Assembly (NCBI GenBank): GCA_902765225.1
Contig: CACWYV010000002.1
Location: 4,697 to 68,696 of the forward strand
DNA: 64,000 bases
DNA from: Candidatus Avelusimicrobium intestinale
GTDB lineage: Bacteria; Elusimicrobiota; Elusimicrobia; Elusimicrobiales; Elusimicrobiaceae
Reading direction: 5' to 3'
The notes below the pieces were generated by a model. It did not search any database. It was not told the DNA's origin and saw only the letters and a list, made by a program, of their open reading frames with translations. The translations under genes and the position numbers were made by a program. This document shows, piece after piece, positions 7,878 through 15,495 of the stretch (position 1 is its first letter; every line of letters starts with the position of its first letter).

Positions 7878-7903
7878 TTCACTTTTCCCATTACAAAAAA
7901 TTT

Positions 7904-8653
7904 TTACTTCTTAAAAACAAACAAATACTCGTGGGCAAGCAATAAAAAATTGTATTTAATGCTGTTTGTTTTCCAGTAACCTGTGGCTTTGCAGTTGTGT
8001 TGTTCCTTGATAACAATTTCTTTCAGGGTAAAGCCCGCACTCAAAAATTGTTGCATCACTTGAAACCCAAGAGGAATTACGCAACCATTTTTACGCGTAT
8101 CTCCAATAAGAACTGCACAAAACTTATCTTTTTTAAGCACCCGAAAGCAAGAATCGGCTACTTTCTTTATTTCCGGTAAAAACTCCTTTACTTTGAAGTG
8201 AGATAAATCACCGTCAATATCTTCGCTATACTGGATGATATTAGCATAAGGTGGGTGGGCGGCAATTAAATCAATACTTTCGTCCATTACACCTTTCAAA
8301 TCTCGAGCATCGCCCAATCTTACTACTACCTTGCCTGGTTTCTTACACTCGAACTTCAAATGTTTTCGGGTTAATTTAGTGGCTTCAGGGTTAATATCAA
8401 TCCCGATTCCTTTGCGCCCCAAGAGTTTAGCTTCCACTAGGGTGGTTCCACTTCCAATAAATGGGTCTAAAATCATGTCTCCTGGTTTGGAATAGCGCAG
8501 GATGATGTTTCTGGGGATAAACGGAGACCAATTACCCCGATATTTAGCATCATGGGTAGCCCAATCGCCGCGTTTCTTAAAACTCCACACGGTATTGGTT
8601 TCTAACTCAAAATCTTTCGGTTCTAGGGCGTTTTCTTTTTTCTTTTTTGCCAT
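7904..8653 (-). CDS. DNA methyltransferase of the DpnII-like system (second enzyme)
   Basis: The start is set at ATG 8653 (MAKKKKENAL), one base from the end of the endonuclease gene; the longer frame overlaps it. 249 residues. The SAM-binding motif LDPFIGSGTTLVEAK near 75 precedes the catalytic motif AAHPPYAN near 135, the order of amino-methyltransferases with motif I before IV. HPPY stands in for the common DPPY/SPPY. DpnII-type loci usually carry two adenine methyltransferases, one of them (DpnA-like) able to act on single-stranded DNA. By position this is that second enzyme, though N4-cytosine methylation cannot be excluded. Confidence 0.8.
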   Translation of the reverse strand: MAKKKKENALEPKDFELETNTVWSFKKRGDWATHDAKYRGNWSPFIPRNIILRYSKPGDMILDPFIGSGTTLVEAKLLGRKGIGIDINPEATKLTRKHLKFECKKPGKVVVRLGDARDLKGVMDESIDLIAAHPPYANIIQYSEDIDGDLSHFKVKEFLPEIKKVADSCFRVLKKDKFCAVLIGDTRKNGCVIPLGFQVMQQFLSAGFTLKEIVIKEQHNCKATGYWKTNSIKYNFLLLAHEYLFVFKK

Positions 8654-8654
8654 A

Positions 8655-9530
8655 CTATTTAAACAGTTTGTCCATAATGCCGTCTTCCATGTCTTTAATG
8701 CTATACAAATGCGGCAATATATCAAAAGTTTCTTCTAAATTGTTTCGGGCAGAAGTCCATCCTTTCCCATCAGTAAACCATACAAATGTAAATCCAGGGA
8801 TATTGCTGGCTTCCAAAGCCAATGTTTTATAACTACGAGCGGTTTCGTTGAGTTTGGACCCACCGCTTGCATAAAAGTTCGTTTCTATACCGTAAATCAT
8901 CTTGGGTGTTTTGACTACGAAATCGAAGCGTTTCTCGGCTTTTCCCCGATTAGAAATAGCTGATAAATCAATGCCCCATTTTTTTTGTATTTCACTTATG
9001 TACATTTCCGAATAATAGGACTTGGGCGCATTATCGTCTCCCTTGGTAATACCGGATTTTTGTAAATGGGACTCTACGACATGTTCCATTAAATGACCGC
9101 CACGATTTTTGCGTCCATTAGAATCTAATCCCGTTTCTACTCCGGTGGCATAATCTACCAGGTTGCTCACTAAATGTCGCTGTAAAAGGCTAAAAAGGCC
9201 CGATTTTCGCATAAACTCCGCATATTCCTGTGGAGTAGATGCAATTTTATCAAACCGATAGATACGGGAACCTTTTTCATCCGTAATCTCTACTTCTTTT
9301 CCGCGTACGGCAAGAAGCAAAGGAACGCATTTTAACACTTCAGGGTATTTCTCCACCAACCGGATAAATTCATTCTCAATATCCGAATGTCCAATAAGAG
9401 TGTTTAAAATATTTAATTCCACCTTTATAGAATCAATATTCTGATAAACTTTGGGGAAGTCCACGTAATAATCGTAAGTAGCAATAGAAGTTTTGAAATG
9501 AGACAGCCATGTATTAAAATCACGAGTCAT
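8655..9530 (-). CDS. DpnII-family type II restriction endonuclease
   Basis: The start is set at ATG 9530 (MTRDFNTW), behind AGGAGAG; the upstream in-frame start overlaps the methyltransferase. 291 residues, typical for DpnII/MboI-type enzymes. Family hallmarks are the GLDSNGRKNRGGHLME segment near 150, KRFDFVV near 215, and GIETNFYASGGSKLNE near 230, which holds catalytic acidic residues. DpnII enzymes cut unmethylated GATC. The flanking Dam-like methyltransferase supports GATC specificity, which is inferred. Confidence 0.9.
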   Translation of the reverse strand: MTRDFNTWLSHFKTSIATYDYYVDFPKVYQNIDSIKVELNILNTLIGHSDIENEFIRLVEKYPEVLKCVPLLLAVRGKEVEITDEKGSRIYRFDKIASTPQEYAEFMRKSGLFSLLQRHLVSNLVDYATGVETGLDSNGRKNRGGHLMEHVVESHLQKSGITKGDDNAPKSYYSEMYISEIQKKWGIDLSAISNRGKAEKRFDFVVKTPKMIYGIETNFYASGGSKLNETARSYKTLALEASNIPGFTFVWFTDGKGWTSARNNLEETFDILPHLYSIKDMEDGIMDKLFK

Positions 9531-9540
9531 TTGTTCTCTC

Positions 9541-10605
9541 CTAAAAATTCGCAATCAAAAGTTCTTTTATTTTCCCACGAGCAGTATCTTTGCAGTTAAT
9601 CATGCGGGAAGCAAGCACTCTTTCAATATTAAAAGCACTATATAGCTTATCGAAGAAGGAGTCCTTAGGATTTACATTGTGCGGATCAGAATTGCTCAGT
9701 AAAATCTTGGCATGTTTAGAATGCACTTTTTCCACATAATGTGCTAATTCAATTTGAGCATTGTCGTCAAACTCTTCCTTCGTATAGGAAGTAAAACTAG
9801 CCGTTTGTGTAAGGGGCCGATAGGGTGGGTCAAAATAAACCATGGTCTTTTTATCAATAAAAGCCATAGACTCTTTATAATCGGCACACACGATTTCTAC
9901 TTTTTGCAGGAGTTTAGACACTTTGCGTAGATTATCGGCATCGCAAATAAGCGGGTTTTTGTAAGAACCCATTGGCACATTAAACTCGCCCTTGCGATTA
10001 ACACGGTACAATCCGTTGAAGCAGGTATGGTTTAAGAAGATAAACAAAGCCGCCTTTTCAATTTTTTGGGTTTGCTGTTTGGCTACCAACGTATTAAACC
10101 TATCTCGTTTTTGATAATAATATGTTTTGCGTTGTGCTTCGTTCTGACCTAAAAATTCTTTTTCAATACTGGAAAGCGTTTTGATTAACTTTTCTACCTG
10201 AGTTTTAACCATCACATAGGTATTGATAAGGTCGGCATTGATATCGCTAATATATGCCTGCTTAATAGGGTAATTAGCAAGGACATGGAAAAGAACGGCT
10301 CCGCCACCAACAAACGGTTCTGCATATTTCTCAAAACGAGATAATTTTGACATGCGTTTATTGATATCCTCAAGGAGTTGTGTTTTGCCGCCAGCCCATT
10401 TCAAGAACGGTTTGGCAACAGTTCTTGTGTCCACATAGCGCAAATGGCGGTTATCGGCAGGTTTGGGCGTATTAGAGGGGATAAGCCACATGTTTCCAAC
10501 ACGACTTAACTCCGGAATACGGTTGTCCTGACAGAACACCAATACCCGTCGTTGAGAAATATTCCATTTTTCAGCTGCTTCTTTGGTCGTAAGATATCCT
10601 TGCAT
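9541..10605 (-). CDS. Dam-like adenine methyltransferase with N-terminal HTH
   Basis: 354 residues. The first about 45 residues (YLTTKEAAEKWNISQRRV...) form a helix-turn-helix of the excisionase/MerR-like kind. The D12-class methyltransferase follows: FLKWAGGKTQLL (motif X) near 68, EPFVGGGAVLF (motif I) near 95, FNGLYRVNRKGEFNVP (GATC-recognition region of Dam/DpnM) near 190, and VYFDPPYRPL (motif IV, DPPY) near 258. It protects host DNA, probably at GATC, against the downstream DpnII-like nuclease. The HTH domain may let it regulate its own operon. A TATAAT box lies upstream at 10625-10630. Confidence 0.9.
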   Translation of the reverse strand: MQGYLTTKEAAEKWNISQRRVLVFCQDNRIPELSRVGNMWLIPSNTPKPADNRHLRYVDTRTVAKPFLKWAGGKTQLLEDINKRMSKLSRFEKYAEPFVGGGAVLFHVLANYPIKQAYISDINADLINTYVMVKTQVEKLIKTLSSIEKEFLGQNEAQRKTYYYQKRDRFNTLVAKQQTQKIEKAALFIFLNHTCFNGLYRVNRKGEFNVPMGSYKNPLICDADNLRKVSKLLQKVEIVCADYKESMAFIDKKTMVYFDPPYRPLTQTASFTSYTKEEFDDNAQIELAHYVEKVHSKHAKILLSNSDPHNVNPKDSFFDKLYSAFNIERVLASRMINCKDTARGKIKELLIANF

Positions 10606-10624
10606 AAAAACCTCGCTTACCCAT

Positions 10625-10630
10625 ATTATA
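10625..10630 (-). promoter_or_regulatory. -10 box of the R-M/Hachiman operon
   Basis: TATAAT on the minus strand, 20 bases before the Dam-like ATG. It is the only clear promoter before five tightly packed genes that run to 4328. Confidence 0.5.
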
Positions 10631-10747
10631 GCTTTTTATTCTAGCTTTGGAACAATAGCAATATCAGTTTTATGATACGATTTGTTTAGCGGAGGTTCAA
10701 GTCGATCCCAAATTTGTAAGCAAAAGTTCAAACAAATGGGTGCCCTT

Positions 10748-12082
10748 TTATGCCATGAGGCCACCACCACCGTTGCCTTTTTCTGAATATGCTGAATCCC
10801 ACCCAGTTTGCCCAAGAATGCTAATTGATTTTGGAGCCATTAAATTTTTCTTGCCATAGGCATCACATATTGCCTTGAGTGGACATTGTGTTAATGCTGG
10901 TTTTATAATTTTTGAAGTTACAAAATCAGTATTTTTAATTATCATTTCTCCGTCACTATTTATGCATGGAAGATTTCGACTTAGTAATTTCGTAGGCACT
11001 TTTATTCTTTTTTCTTGAAGGCAAATTGGGCAATATTTACTGCGTGCTCCATCATTTGCGAATTTATGTCCGTTTTCACACACAAAATAACAAAGCCTTT
11101 CTCTACAAAACTGCCTACCCAAAACATTATATACGAAATAATCAAGTAAACAAGGACTAGCTATATGTTCATCAGGATATTTTTCTGACCAGATTTCCCA
11201 AACACGTCTCCATGCTTTTGCTGACATTAGGTCTATCAATCCATACTGATAACTAAAAATATCAATAAAACTTGATACCAAAGGAATTGCACAAAGAAGG
11301 ATCCCGGACTTTAATGCAATTTTTATCGTGTTAACATCGCTTGCTACATCAATTTTTTCAAATCCTCTCACTTTTTTCCAGATACCAAGCACTATCATAT
11401 CCCTTATGAACATGTCTGCTTTTTTATTGCCATATCCCGCGCCATCATAATCAATCAATGCAGTTCTAAAAGCAAACACATCTCGATCGAAACGATCAAT
11501 AATATTGTAGGGTTCGGAATGATGATCAATAAGGAATTGGGTTATTTTTTTAGCAAAATTAGCACGTTTGTCAGTCTGAGATAGCTTGGTTACGCTAATG
11601 GTTTTAATGAAAGCATCCGGATCCTCATTAATTTTTTGAATATCAAATGAGCTTGGATCTTTCTTGTATTTTTGGGCTAAATCAAAAAAACTACGAGAGC
11701 CATTAAAATCTTGATTCGCTGTCAAAAGTCTTATACGACATGCTTCTTCCGAAGTCAAACCACATGTGTCATATACTTCTGTAAAGGCTTTGCCGTTCGT
11801 TTGTAAAAAGACTCCATGAAGAGCATCGGCAACTTTTTCGCAATTTTCGTCACAAATGGAAACATTTAATATTTTTTTATGATGCTTATGCCAATACTTA
11901 TGAAAATCTGAAAAATATTTAAAATCTCGTCCTAGACAATTTATAGTACCCAAATCAACATGTGATGCAAAGAAAAAATCATTTAGTTCTTTTACAATAG
12001 AACGTTCCTGCTTAACGGTCAATTTTGTATTGTCTTTTGCTATCACTTTCAGTTTTTGAATCAATATGTCAAGTTCTGTCAT
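10748..12082 (-). CDS. HhH-GPD DNA-glycosylase-like protein with cysteine cluster
   Basis: The start is ATG 12082 (MTELDILI), five bases after AGGAG; an earlier GTG overlaps that site. 444 residues. A helix-hairpin-helix-like segment, GAGYGNKKADMFIRDM (about 215-230), is followed by VASDVNTIKIAL, where EndoIII/AlkA-type glycosylases have their catalytic Asp. A C-x4-C-x3-C motif and CPICLQ come next (about 325-355), and a TQCPLKAICDAYG segment near 405 resembles the Fe-S loop of EndoIII/MutY. The N-terminal 200 residues are unfamiliar. It could excise a base from modified or damaged DNA. Its location beside restriction genes hints at defence, but this is inference. It is probably transcribed separately from the R-M operon. 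Confidence 0.5.
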   Translation of the reverse strand: MTELDILIQKLKVIAKDNTKLTVKQERSIVKELNDFFFASHVDLGTINCLGRDFKYFSDFHKYWHKHHKKILNVSICDENCEKVADALHGVFLQTNGKAFTEVYDTCGLTSEEACRIRLLTANQDFNGSRSFFDLAQKYKKDPSSFDIQKINEDPDAFIKTISVTKLSQTDKRANFAKKITQFLIDHHSEPYNIIDRFDRDVFAFRTALIDYDGAGYGNKKADMFIRDMIVLGIWKKVRGFEKIDVASDVNTIKIALKSGILLCAIPLVSSFIDIFSYQYGLIDLMSAKAWRRVWEIWSEKYPDEHIASPCLLDYFVYNVLGRQFCRERLCYFVCENGHKFANDGARSKYCPICLQEKRIKVPTKLLSRNLPCINSDGEMIIKNTDFVTSKIIKPALTQCPLKAICDAYGKKNLMAPKSISILGQTGWDSAYSEKGNGGGGLMA

Positions 12083-12335
12083 ATACACTCCTAAAATACC
12101 GTTTACTAGAGCTCCTGATGTGCAATCTTCTCAATGTACGGAGATAACCCCATTATATATATTTACAGAGAGCTTTTATAGTAAACAAGGGATTGTAATT
12201 GAGAAAAATCCAATATTCAAGAGAGGCAGAATCGGATAATTTTATACAAGATATGTTTTATCAATGAAGAATCACAACATGGTAAAAGGAATCTATGAAC
12301 ATGGCGGTTTGATGTTATATAGTCCTAGAACTTTT

Positions 12336-12888
12336 TAGTGTCAGAGTGTACCATAAGGGTCCACTAAGAATATACACTTTTTTGTCTTTTTTGCTTTTTT
12401 TGCGTTTTTTGCCAAATCGCTACTTTCTGCCATTTTTCTGCCGAGCGTTTGTATAGCTTATGATACATAATGTTGCTTATGTTGCTTAAATTATAGTGTC
12501 CAAAAGTATGTAGGTTGGCATAATAAAAAGTGGGCATTTTCTCGTACAATTGCGGGCGTGTCGATACAGATTATAGTGTCCAAACTGTGCCCAGTATATT
12601 CATAGTTTTCGAAAAATTTTTTAGTAGTTTTGATACTTCTTCGACGAGAAATAATAATTATAGTATGTGAGGAAAATAACGGGATTTTGGGGATTTTAGT
12701 TCGATTCCCGTAGCAGGCAATACAGTTTTGATTTTCTCGACGACACTTCAAACATTCTAGTGTCCAAACTCTGTCCTTGCTTATTATAGTTTATTATTGT
12801 TCTTGTTGCTTATGTTGCTTAAAAAAGCACGTCGAGGAAGTATAAGAAAAAGCCATTTCTCGTCGAAGAAATGGCTTTTTTAAGGTCT
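12336..12888. repeat. Junction repeat block B (TAGTGTCC / CGACGAGAA motifs)
   Basis: This is the core of a 1.29-kb stretch (12083-13374) without a credible gene. TAGTGTC(C) occurs at 12336, 12494, 12574 and 12758. CGACGAGAA is at 12642-12650, with variants near 12736 and 12830. 12574-12665 repeats the A block at 443-540 nearly base for base. Several GCTTATGTTGCTTAAA and TTTCTGCC stretches recur. A hairpin at about 12851-12880, with loop CTCGTCGAAG and a T tail, precedes the second tRNA fragment. Before the block, 12083-12335 shows only AT-rich DNA. Protein-level ORFs here are unconvincing. Confidence 0.6.
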
Positions 12889-12910
12889 TGCGCCCAACAA
12901 GCGCAGAACT
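12889..12910 (-). other. Putative attachment site B: degenerate tRNA-Arg 3'-end copy
   Basis: TGCGCCCAACA is identical to the tRNA acceptor end, then the match decays and resumes with GAACT. The context (hairpin, T run, AAG, fragment) is the same as at the intact gene and at copy A. It divides the island into a 12-kb and a 3.7-kb part. The stretch 12911-13228 that follows shows no gene. Confidence 0.55.
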
Positions 12911-13228
12911 ACCGTCTAAGCGTGTACGAATTTTCTGCCGAGCTTTTTCCAAATCCACCCAAATTTGGCTTAACTTGGAATTATACATATTGCTCTATCG
13001 TCGTATAGTTCGAGTGCTCACAGCGCACAAAGATATTGGCAGATTAACCAAATTTCTGCCCTACAAACTTAAAAATGGTCAAATGCAGGGAAACCCAGGT
13101 CTCCAGCCTTAAAACCCGTTTGTGGGCCGATTTTTGGGCTTGTTTGGCGAATTCTTTTAGTCAAGCAGAACTCACTCAGAGCTATTTTTAATCTGCAAGT
13201 TGCTTTATCGTTTAGTTTTACCATATTA

Positions 13229-13284
13229 AGGAGGGTATTTTTACTTCATATACATTCACGCTTCTTATAGGCCCAGAGATCAAG
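13229..13284. repeat. 55-bp upstream-region repeat, copy 2
   Basis: This is a diverged direct copy of 3514-3568 (shared TTACTTCATAnACATTCACGCTTCT core, GATCAAG-like end). No integrase-operon gene follows it here, so it may be the scar of a lost integrase operon of the smaller element. AGTCAAGCAGAA from the same context also occurs near 13158. Confidence 0.55.
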
Positions 13285-13374
13285 GATGATTTTATCATCG
13301 ACTAAAGTTCGTTTTATCCCCAATAACTATTCAAGTGTGATATAATAATTTGAGAGATTTTTTTGGAGGCATAT

Positions 13375-14286
13375 ATGGGAGTTTCCGTAGCAGAGTATTT
13401 TGGACAGAGAACAGACGCAGATGCAAGAATTACCCCAATTAGTGATAGAGAGGCAACTTGCCCATTTTCTTGCGGTAATGTTTGTAAGAAGTTAAAGAGC
13501 AAAAATAAACCAATATGTTCTGTTAGAAAACCAGATGGTACATTGTGGATAGTCTGTTCCGAGCGTCTCTGTTCTACCAAAAAAGATATCCCATTGTGTC
13601 AGCACCAAAAGGACATATTACTTGATATTGGTAAACATATTTATAATCCATCAGTTACACCGAGAGATTTGTGCGTCAAACGGGAGGAGCGCTTAACCGT
13701 TGTAGAAGGTACAAAATATAATGCGGATTTTATTATTTCACTTAGAGATGGTCGGTCGCAGTTTTCCGGACCGGATAAGATGGTATTGGAAATGCAGGGT
13801 GGCGGTGAAACGACAAATACAGGCGACCTAACAGAAATGATACAGGCATGGGAAGACAATTCACAGCGCACGAATGAGATGCTGCGTGCGGCCTCTAATG
13901 CCTCTACCCTTGAAACAAATGCATGGAGAAGGCAACAAGAGCAATTTATCGTAAAAGGCAACATCGCAATGAAAACATGGAAAGGGTACGGTATTGCTTT
14001 CTGTGTTGGAACTATCCTTTTCGATTATCTTAAAACCAAATTGGCTTCTGCAAATTTACCCGATTTAAAAGATTACAACTGGACTTTAGCTCTAATCGGT
14101 ATTAAAGAAGATGTTAATGCACCTATTCGACCTGGGCCAATTCCATTATGTGTTGACGAAGAAAGAATGTTATTTACAAATTACCAAACCTTTGTTCAGG
14201 CACTAATAAACCAAGGAGAGCCATCTTTGGATGCTTTTCGAGGATGGTTCGTTGACTTGGAAGGGAACGAGGTACAGATTCCATAA
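13375..14286 (+). CDS. NotI-like restriction endonuclease
   Basis: The start is set at ATG 13375 (MGVSVAEYFGQ), five bases after GGAGG; an upstream TTG is in frame but overlaps that site. 303 residues. The N-terminal part has CPFSCGNVCKK, then CSVRKPDGTLWIVCSERLCS (about 29-70): the cysteine-rich iron-binding and recognition region characteristic of the NotI family. The nuclease core has NADFIISLRDG near 117 and MVLEMQGG near 136, a D...ExQ variant of PD-(D/E)xK. NotI itself cuts an 8-bp GC-rich site; the specificity here is unknown. It is convergent with a C5 methyltransferase, across a shared terminator. TATAAT at 13341-13346 is the likely promoter. Confidence 0.85.
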   Translation: MGVSVAEYFGQRTDADARITPISDREATCPFSCGNVCKKLKSKNKPICSVRKPDGTLWIVCSERLCSTKKDIPLCQHQKDILLDIGKHIYNPSVTPRDLCVKREERLTVVEGTKYNADFIISLRDGRSQFSGPDKMVLEMQGGGETTNTGDLTEMIQAWEDNSQRTNEMLRAASNASTLETNAWRRQQEQFIVKGNIAMKTWKGYGIAFCVGTILFDYLKTKLASANLPDLKDYNWTLALIGIKEDVNAPIRPGPIPLCVDEERMLFTNYQTFVQALINQGEPSLDAFRGWFVDLEGNEVQIP

Positions 14287-14288
14287 TA

Positions 14289-14316
14289 AAAGGGAGCGTT
14301 AGCTCCCTTTATTTTT
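14289..14316. terminator. Bidirectional terminator between NotI-like R and C5 methyltransferase
   Basis: AAAGGGAGC (14289-14297) pairs with GCTCCCTTT (14302-14310) around GTTA, with ATTTTT after it. It lies in the 22-base gap between the convergent genes and reaches the last codons of the methyltransferase. Confidence 0.75.
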
Positions 14317-15211
14317 CGTACTTTTTATCTACTTCCACAATTCGATGCGCTATCCACTCTATAACAGGGACAGCAACTGCATTTCCTAGGGCTCTCCATC
14401 TATTTGAGTCCAACCCTTCGGAAATCCTTGGAGTCGCTCGTATTCCAAAGGGGTCATTCGTCTTACATATAGCATCGGAGCTGCCCCTTGAGTCGCAAGT
14501 ATACGTTTCTCCATCATTTCTATATCCTTTAGCTTGTGGGCCCGCTGAAGGGCGTCGTCCAATGCCGGCATGTTGGATAGCGTAGTAATTTGTAACTCTA
14601 TCTTTTCTTTCAAGTCCTGGGGCATAGGAATGCGTCTGGAGCTCGCTCGCTTCAGTAATGATTTTAGTTGAATTCGGTTCAAAAAGTACCTCAGCGGAAC
14701 GGAGGCTTCTATAACTTGCGACAATATAGACCCTTCTACGACGCTGGGGTGTTCCAAAGTATTTTGCGTCCAGCACTCTCCACGATATACCATACCCGAG
14801 TTCTTCCATGGTGATGAGCAATCGTCGGAAGTCATCTCCTTTTCTGCTATTGAGTAACCCCGGAACATTCTCCATAAGTACCCAACGAGGTTTGTGCTTT
14901 TTTGCTTTGATGAGTTGAGCGAACATGTAGAATAGTCCGCTTCTTGCCCCTTCGAGACCTTTTCTTTTCCCTTGATTAGCAAGCGATAAATCTTGGCAGG
15001 GAAAACCTCCGCACCAGAGCTCTGCCTCAGGGATATCTTCTTCTTTGACGTCATTAATATCACCTTCCAATTGCACCGTAGGCCAATGTTTTTTAAGAAT
15101 TTTTCTACCAAATTGATTGATTTCGCATTGGAAAACAACTTGCATTCCTGCACGTTCTAGGCCCAAATCTATGCCACCTATTCCGCTAAAGAATGATGCT
15201 ACTCTTAACAT
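14309..15211 (-). CDS. C5-cytosine DNA methyltransferase, cognate of NotI-like enzyme
   Basis: 300 residues. Motif I is FFSGIGGIDLGLERAG at 7-22; motif IV has the catalytic Cys in CGGFPCQDLS near 68-77; motif VI is MENVPGLLN near 112; motif VIII is TPQRRRRVYIVA near 152. NRWRALGNAVAVPV (motif X) is near 268. The segment between VIII and X, where motif IX should be, reads AICKTNDPFGIRATPRISEG. A canonical motif IX (RRMTPLEYERLQGFPKGW) lies in the +1-shifted frame of the same DNA. The gene may carry a compensated pair of frameshifts, or both frames are used. GGAGATTTCAA precedes the ATG, and TTGCTACAAT at 15248-15258 is the promoter. Confidence 0.85.
   Translation of the reverse strand: MLRVASFFSGIGGIDLGLERAGMQVVFQCEINQFGRKILKKHWPTVQLEGDINDVKEEDIPEAELWCGGFPCQDLSLANQGKRKGLEGARSGLFYMFAQLIKAKKHKPRWVLMENVPGLLNSRKGDDFRRLLITMEELGYGISWRVLDAKYFGTPQRRRRVYIVASYRSLRSAEVLFEPNSTKIITEASELQTHSYAPGLERKDRVTNYYAIQHAGIGRRPSAGPQAKGYRNDGETYTCDSRGSSDAICKTNDPFGIRATPRISEGLDSNRWRALGNAVAVPVIEWIAHRIVEVDKKYEK
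14386..14835 (-). other. Overlapping frame inside the methyltransferase with family-like motifs
   Basis: This open frame shares its DNA with the methyltransferase and runs from 15153 to 14386 in total. From MTSDDCS at 14835 it reads SPWKNSGMVYRGECWTQNTL, then LSQVIEASVPLRYFL, LLKRASSRRIPMPQDL and finally VRRMTPLEYERLQGFPKGW. The first parts resemble a small phage protein that often accompanies phage methyltransferases (from memory). The last is a textbook C5 methyltransferase motif IX. Whether it is translated is unknown. Confidence 0.35.
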
Positions 15212-15247
15212 TTGAAATCTCCAAAACTTAAATGCGTGCTTTTTTAC

Positions 15248-15253
15248 ATTGTA
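15248..15253 (-). promoter_or_regulatory. Extended -10 promoter of the C5 methyltransferase
   Basis: The minus strand reads TTGCTACAATGT, the same extended -10 form seen at core genes in this window, 36 bases before the ATG. The spacing leaves a short leader with a Shine-Dalgarno sequence. Confidence 0.5.
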
Positions 15254-15390
15254 GCAATTTAAAGGCCTAAATTGGTCATGTAAAAGTTAAGTCCACGTCT
15301 ACATATATCTATGCTTACTTATGCTCTTTAAGTCAAGTTTATTTTGACAATATTAAGTATTGCCAATCACATCTTGTCGTTTCTATTTGC

Positions 15391-15396
15391 TACAAT
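15391..15396 (+). promoter_or_regulatory. Extended -10 promoter of the 15496 gene
   Basis: ATTTGCTACAATG on the + strand predicts a start near 15404 and a leader of about 90 bases. The rest of the gap 15212-15495 shows nothing else I can name. Confidence 0.4.
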
Positions 15397-15495
15397 GTAC
15401 TTGCCGTAGAGAATGTAGAATACGAACTTATCTGTATGTTGTCCAATAAGTCTTCTGCGACTTCCAAAAATATTTGTATATGCAGCTTGTAAAAT

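Noticed and set aside
12281-12340. A 19-codon ORF starting MVKGIYEHGGLM, like the start of DUF104-type antitoxins
   Set aside because: It stops after 19 codons and has no Shine-Dalgarno sequence or partner toxin; too short to call even as a remnant.
12695-12720. GTTCGATTCCCG as part of a second tRNA gene
   Set aside because: It looks like a T loop with one stem strand, but no acceptor, D or anticodon arm can be built around it.
12364-13112. Several 60-90-codon ORFs in junction block B
   Set aside because: Low-complexity or repeat-derived translations without start signals; some cross the tRNA fragment.
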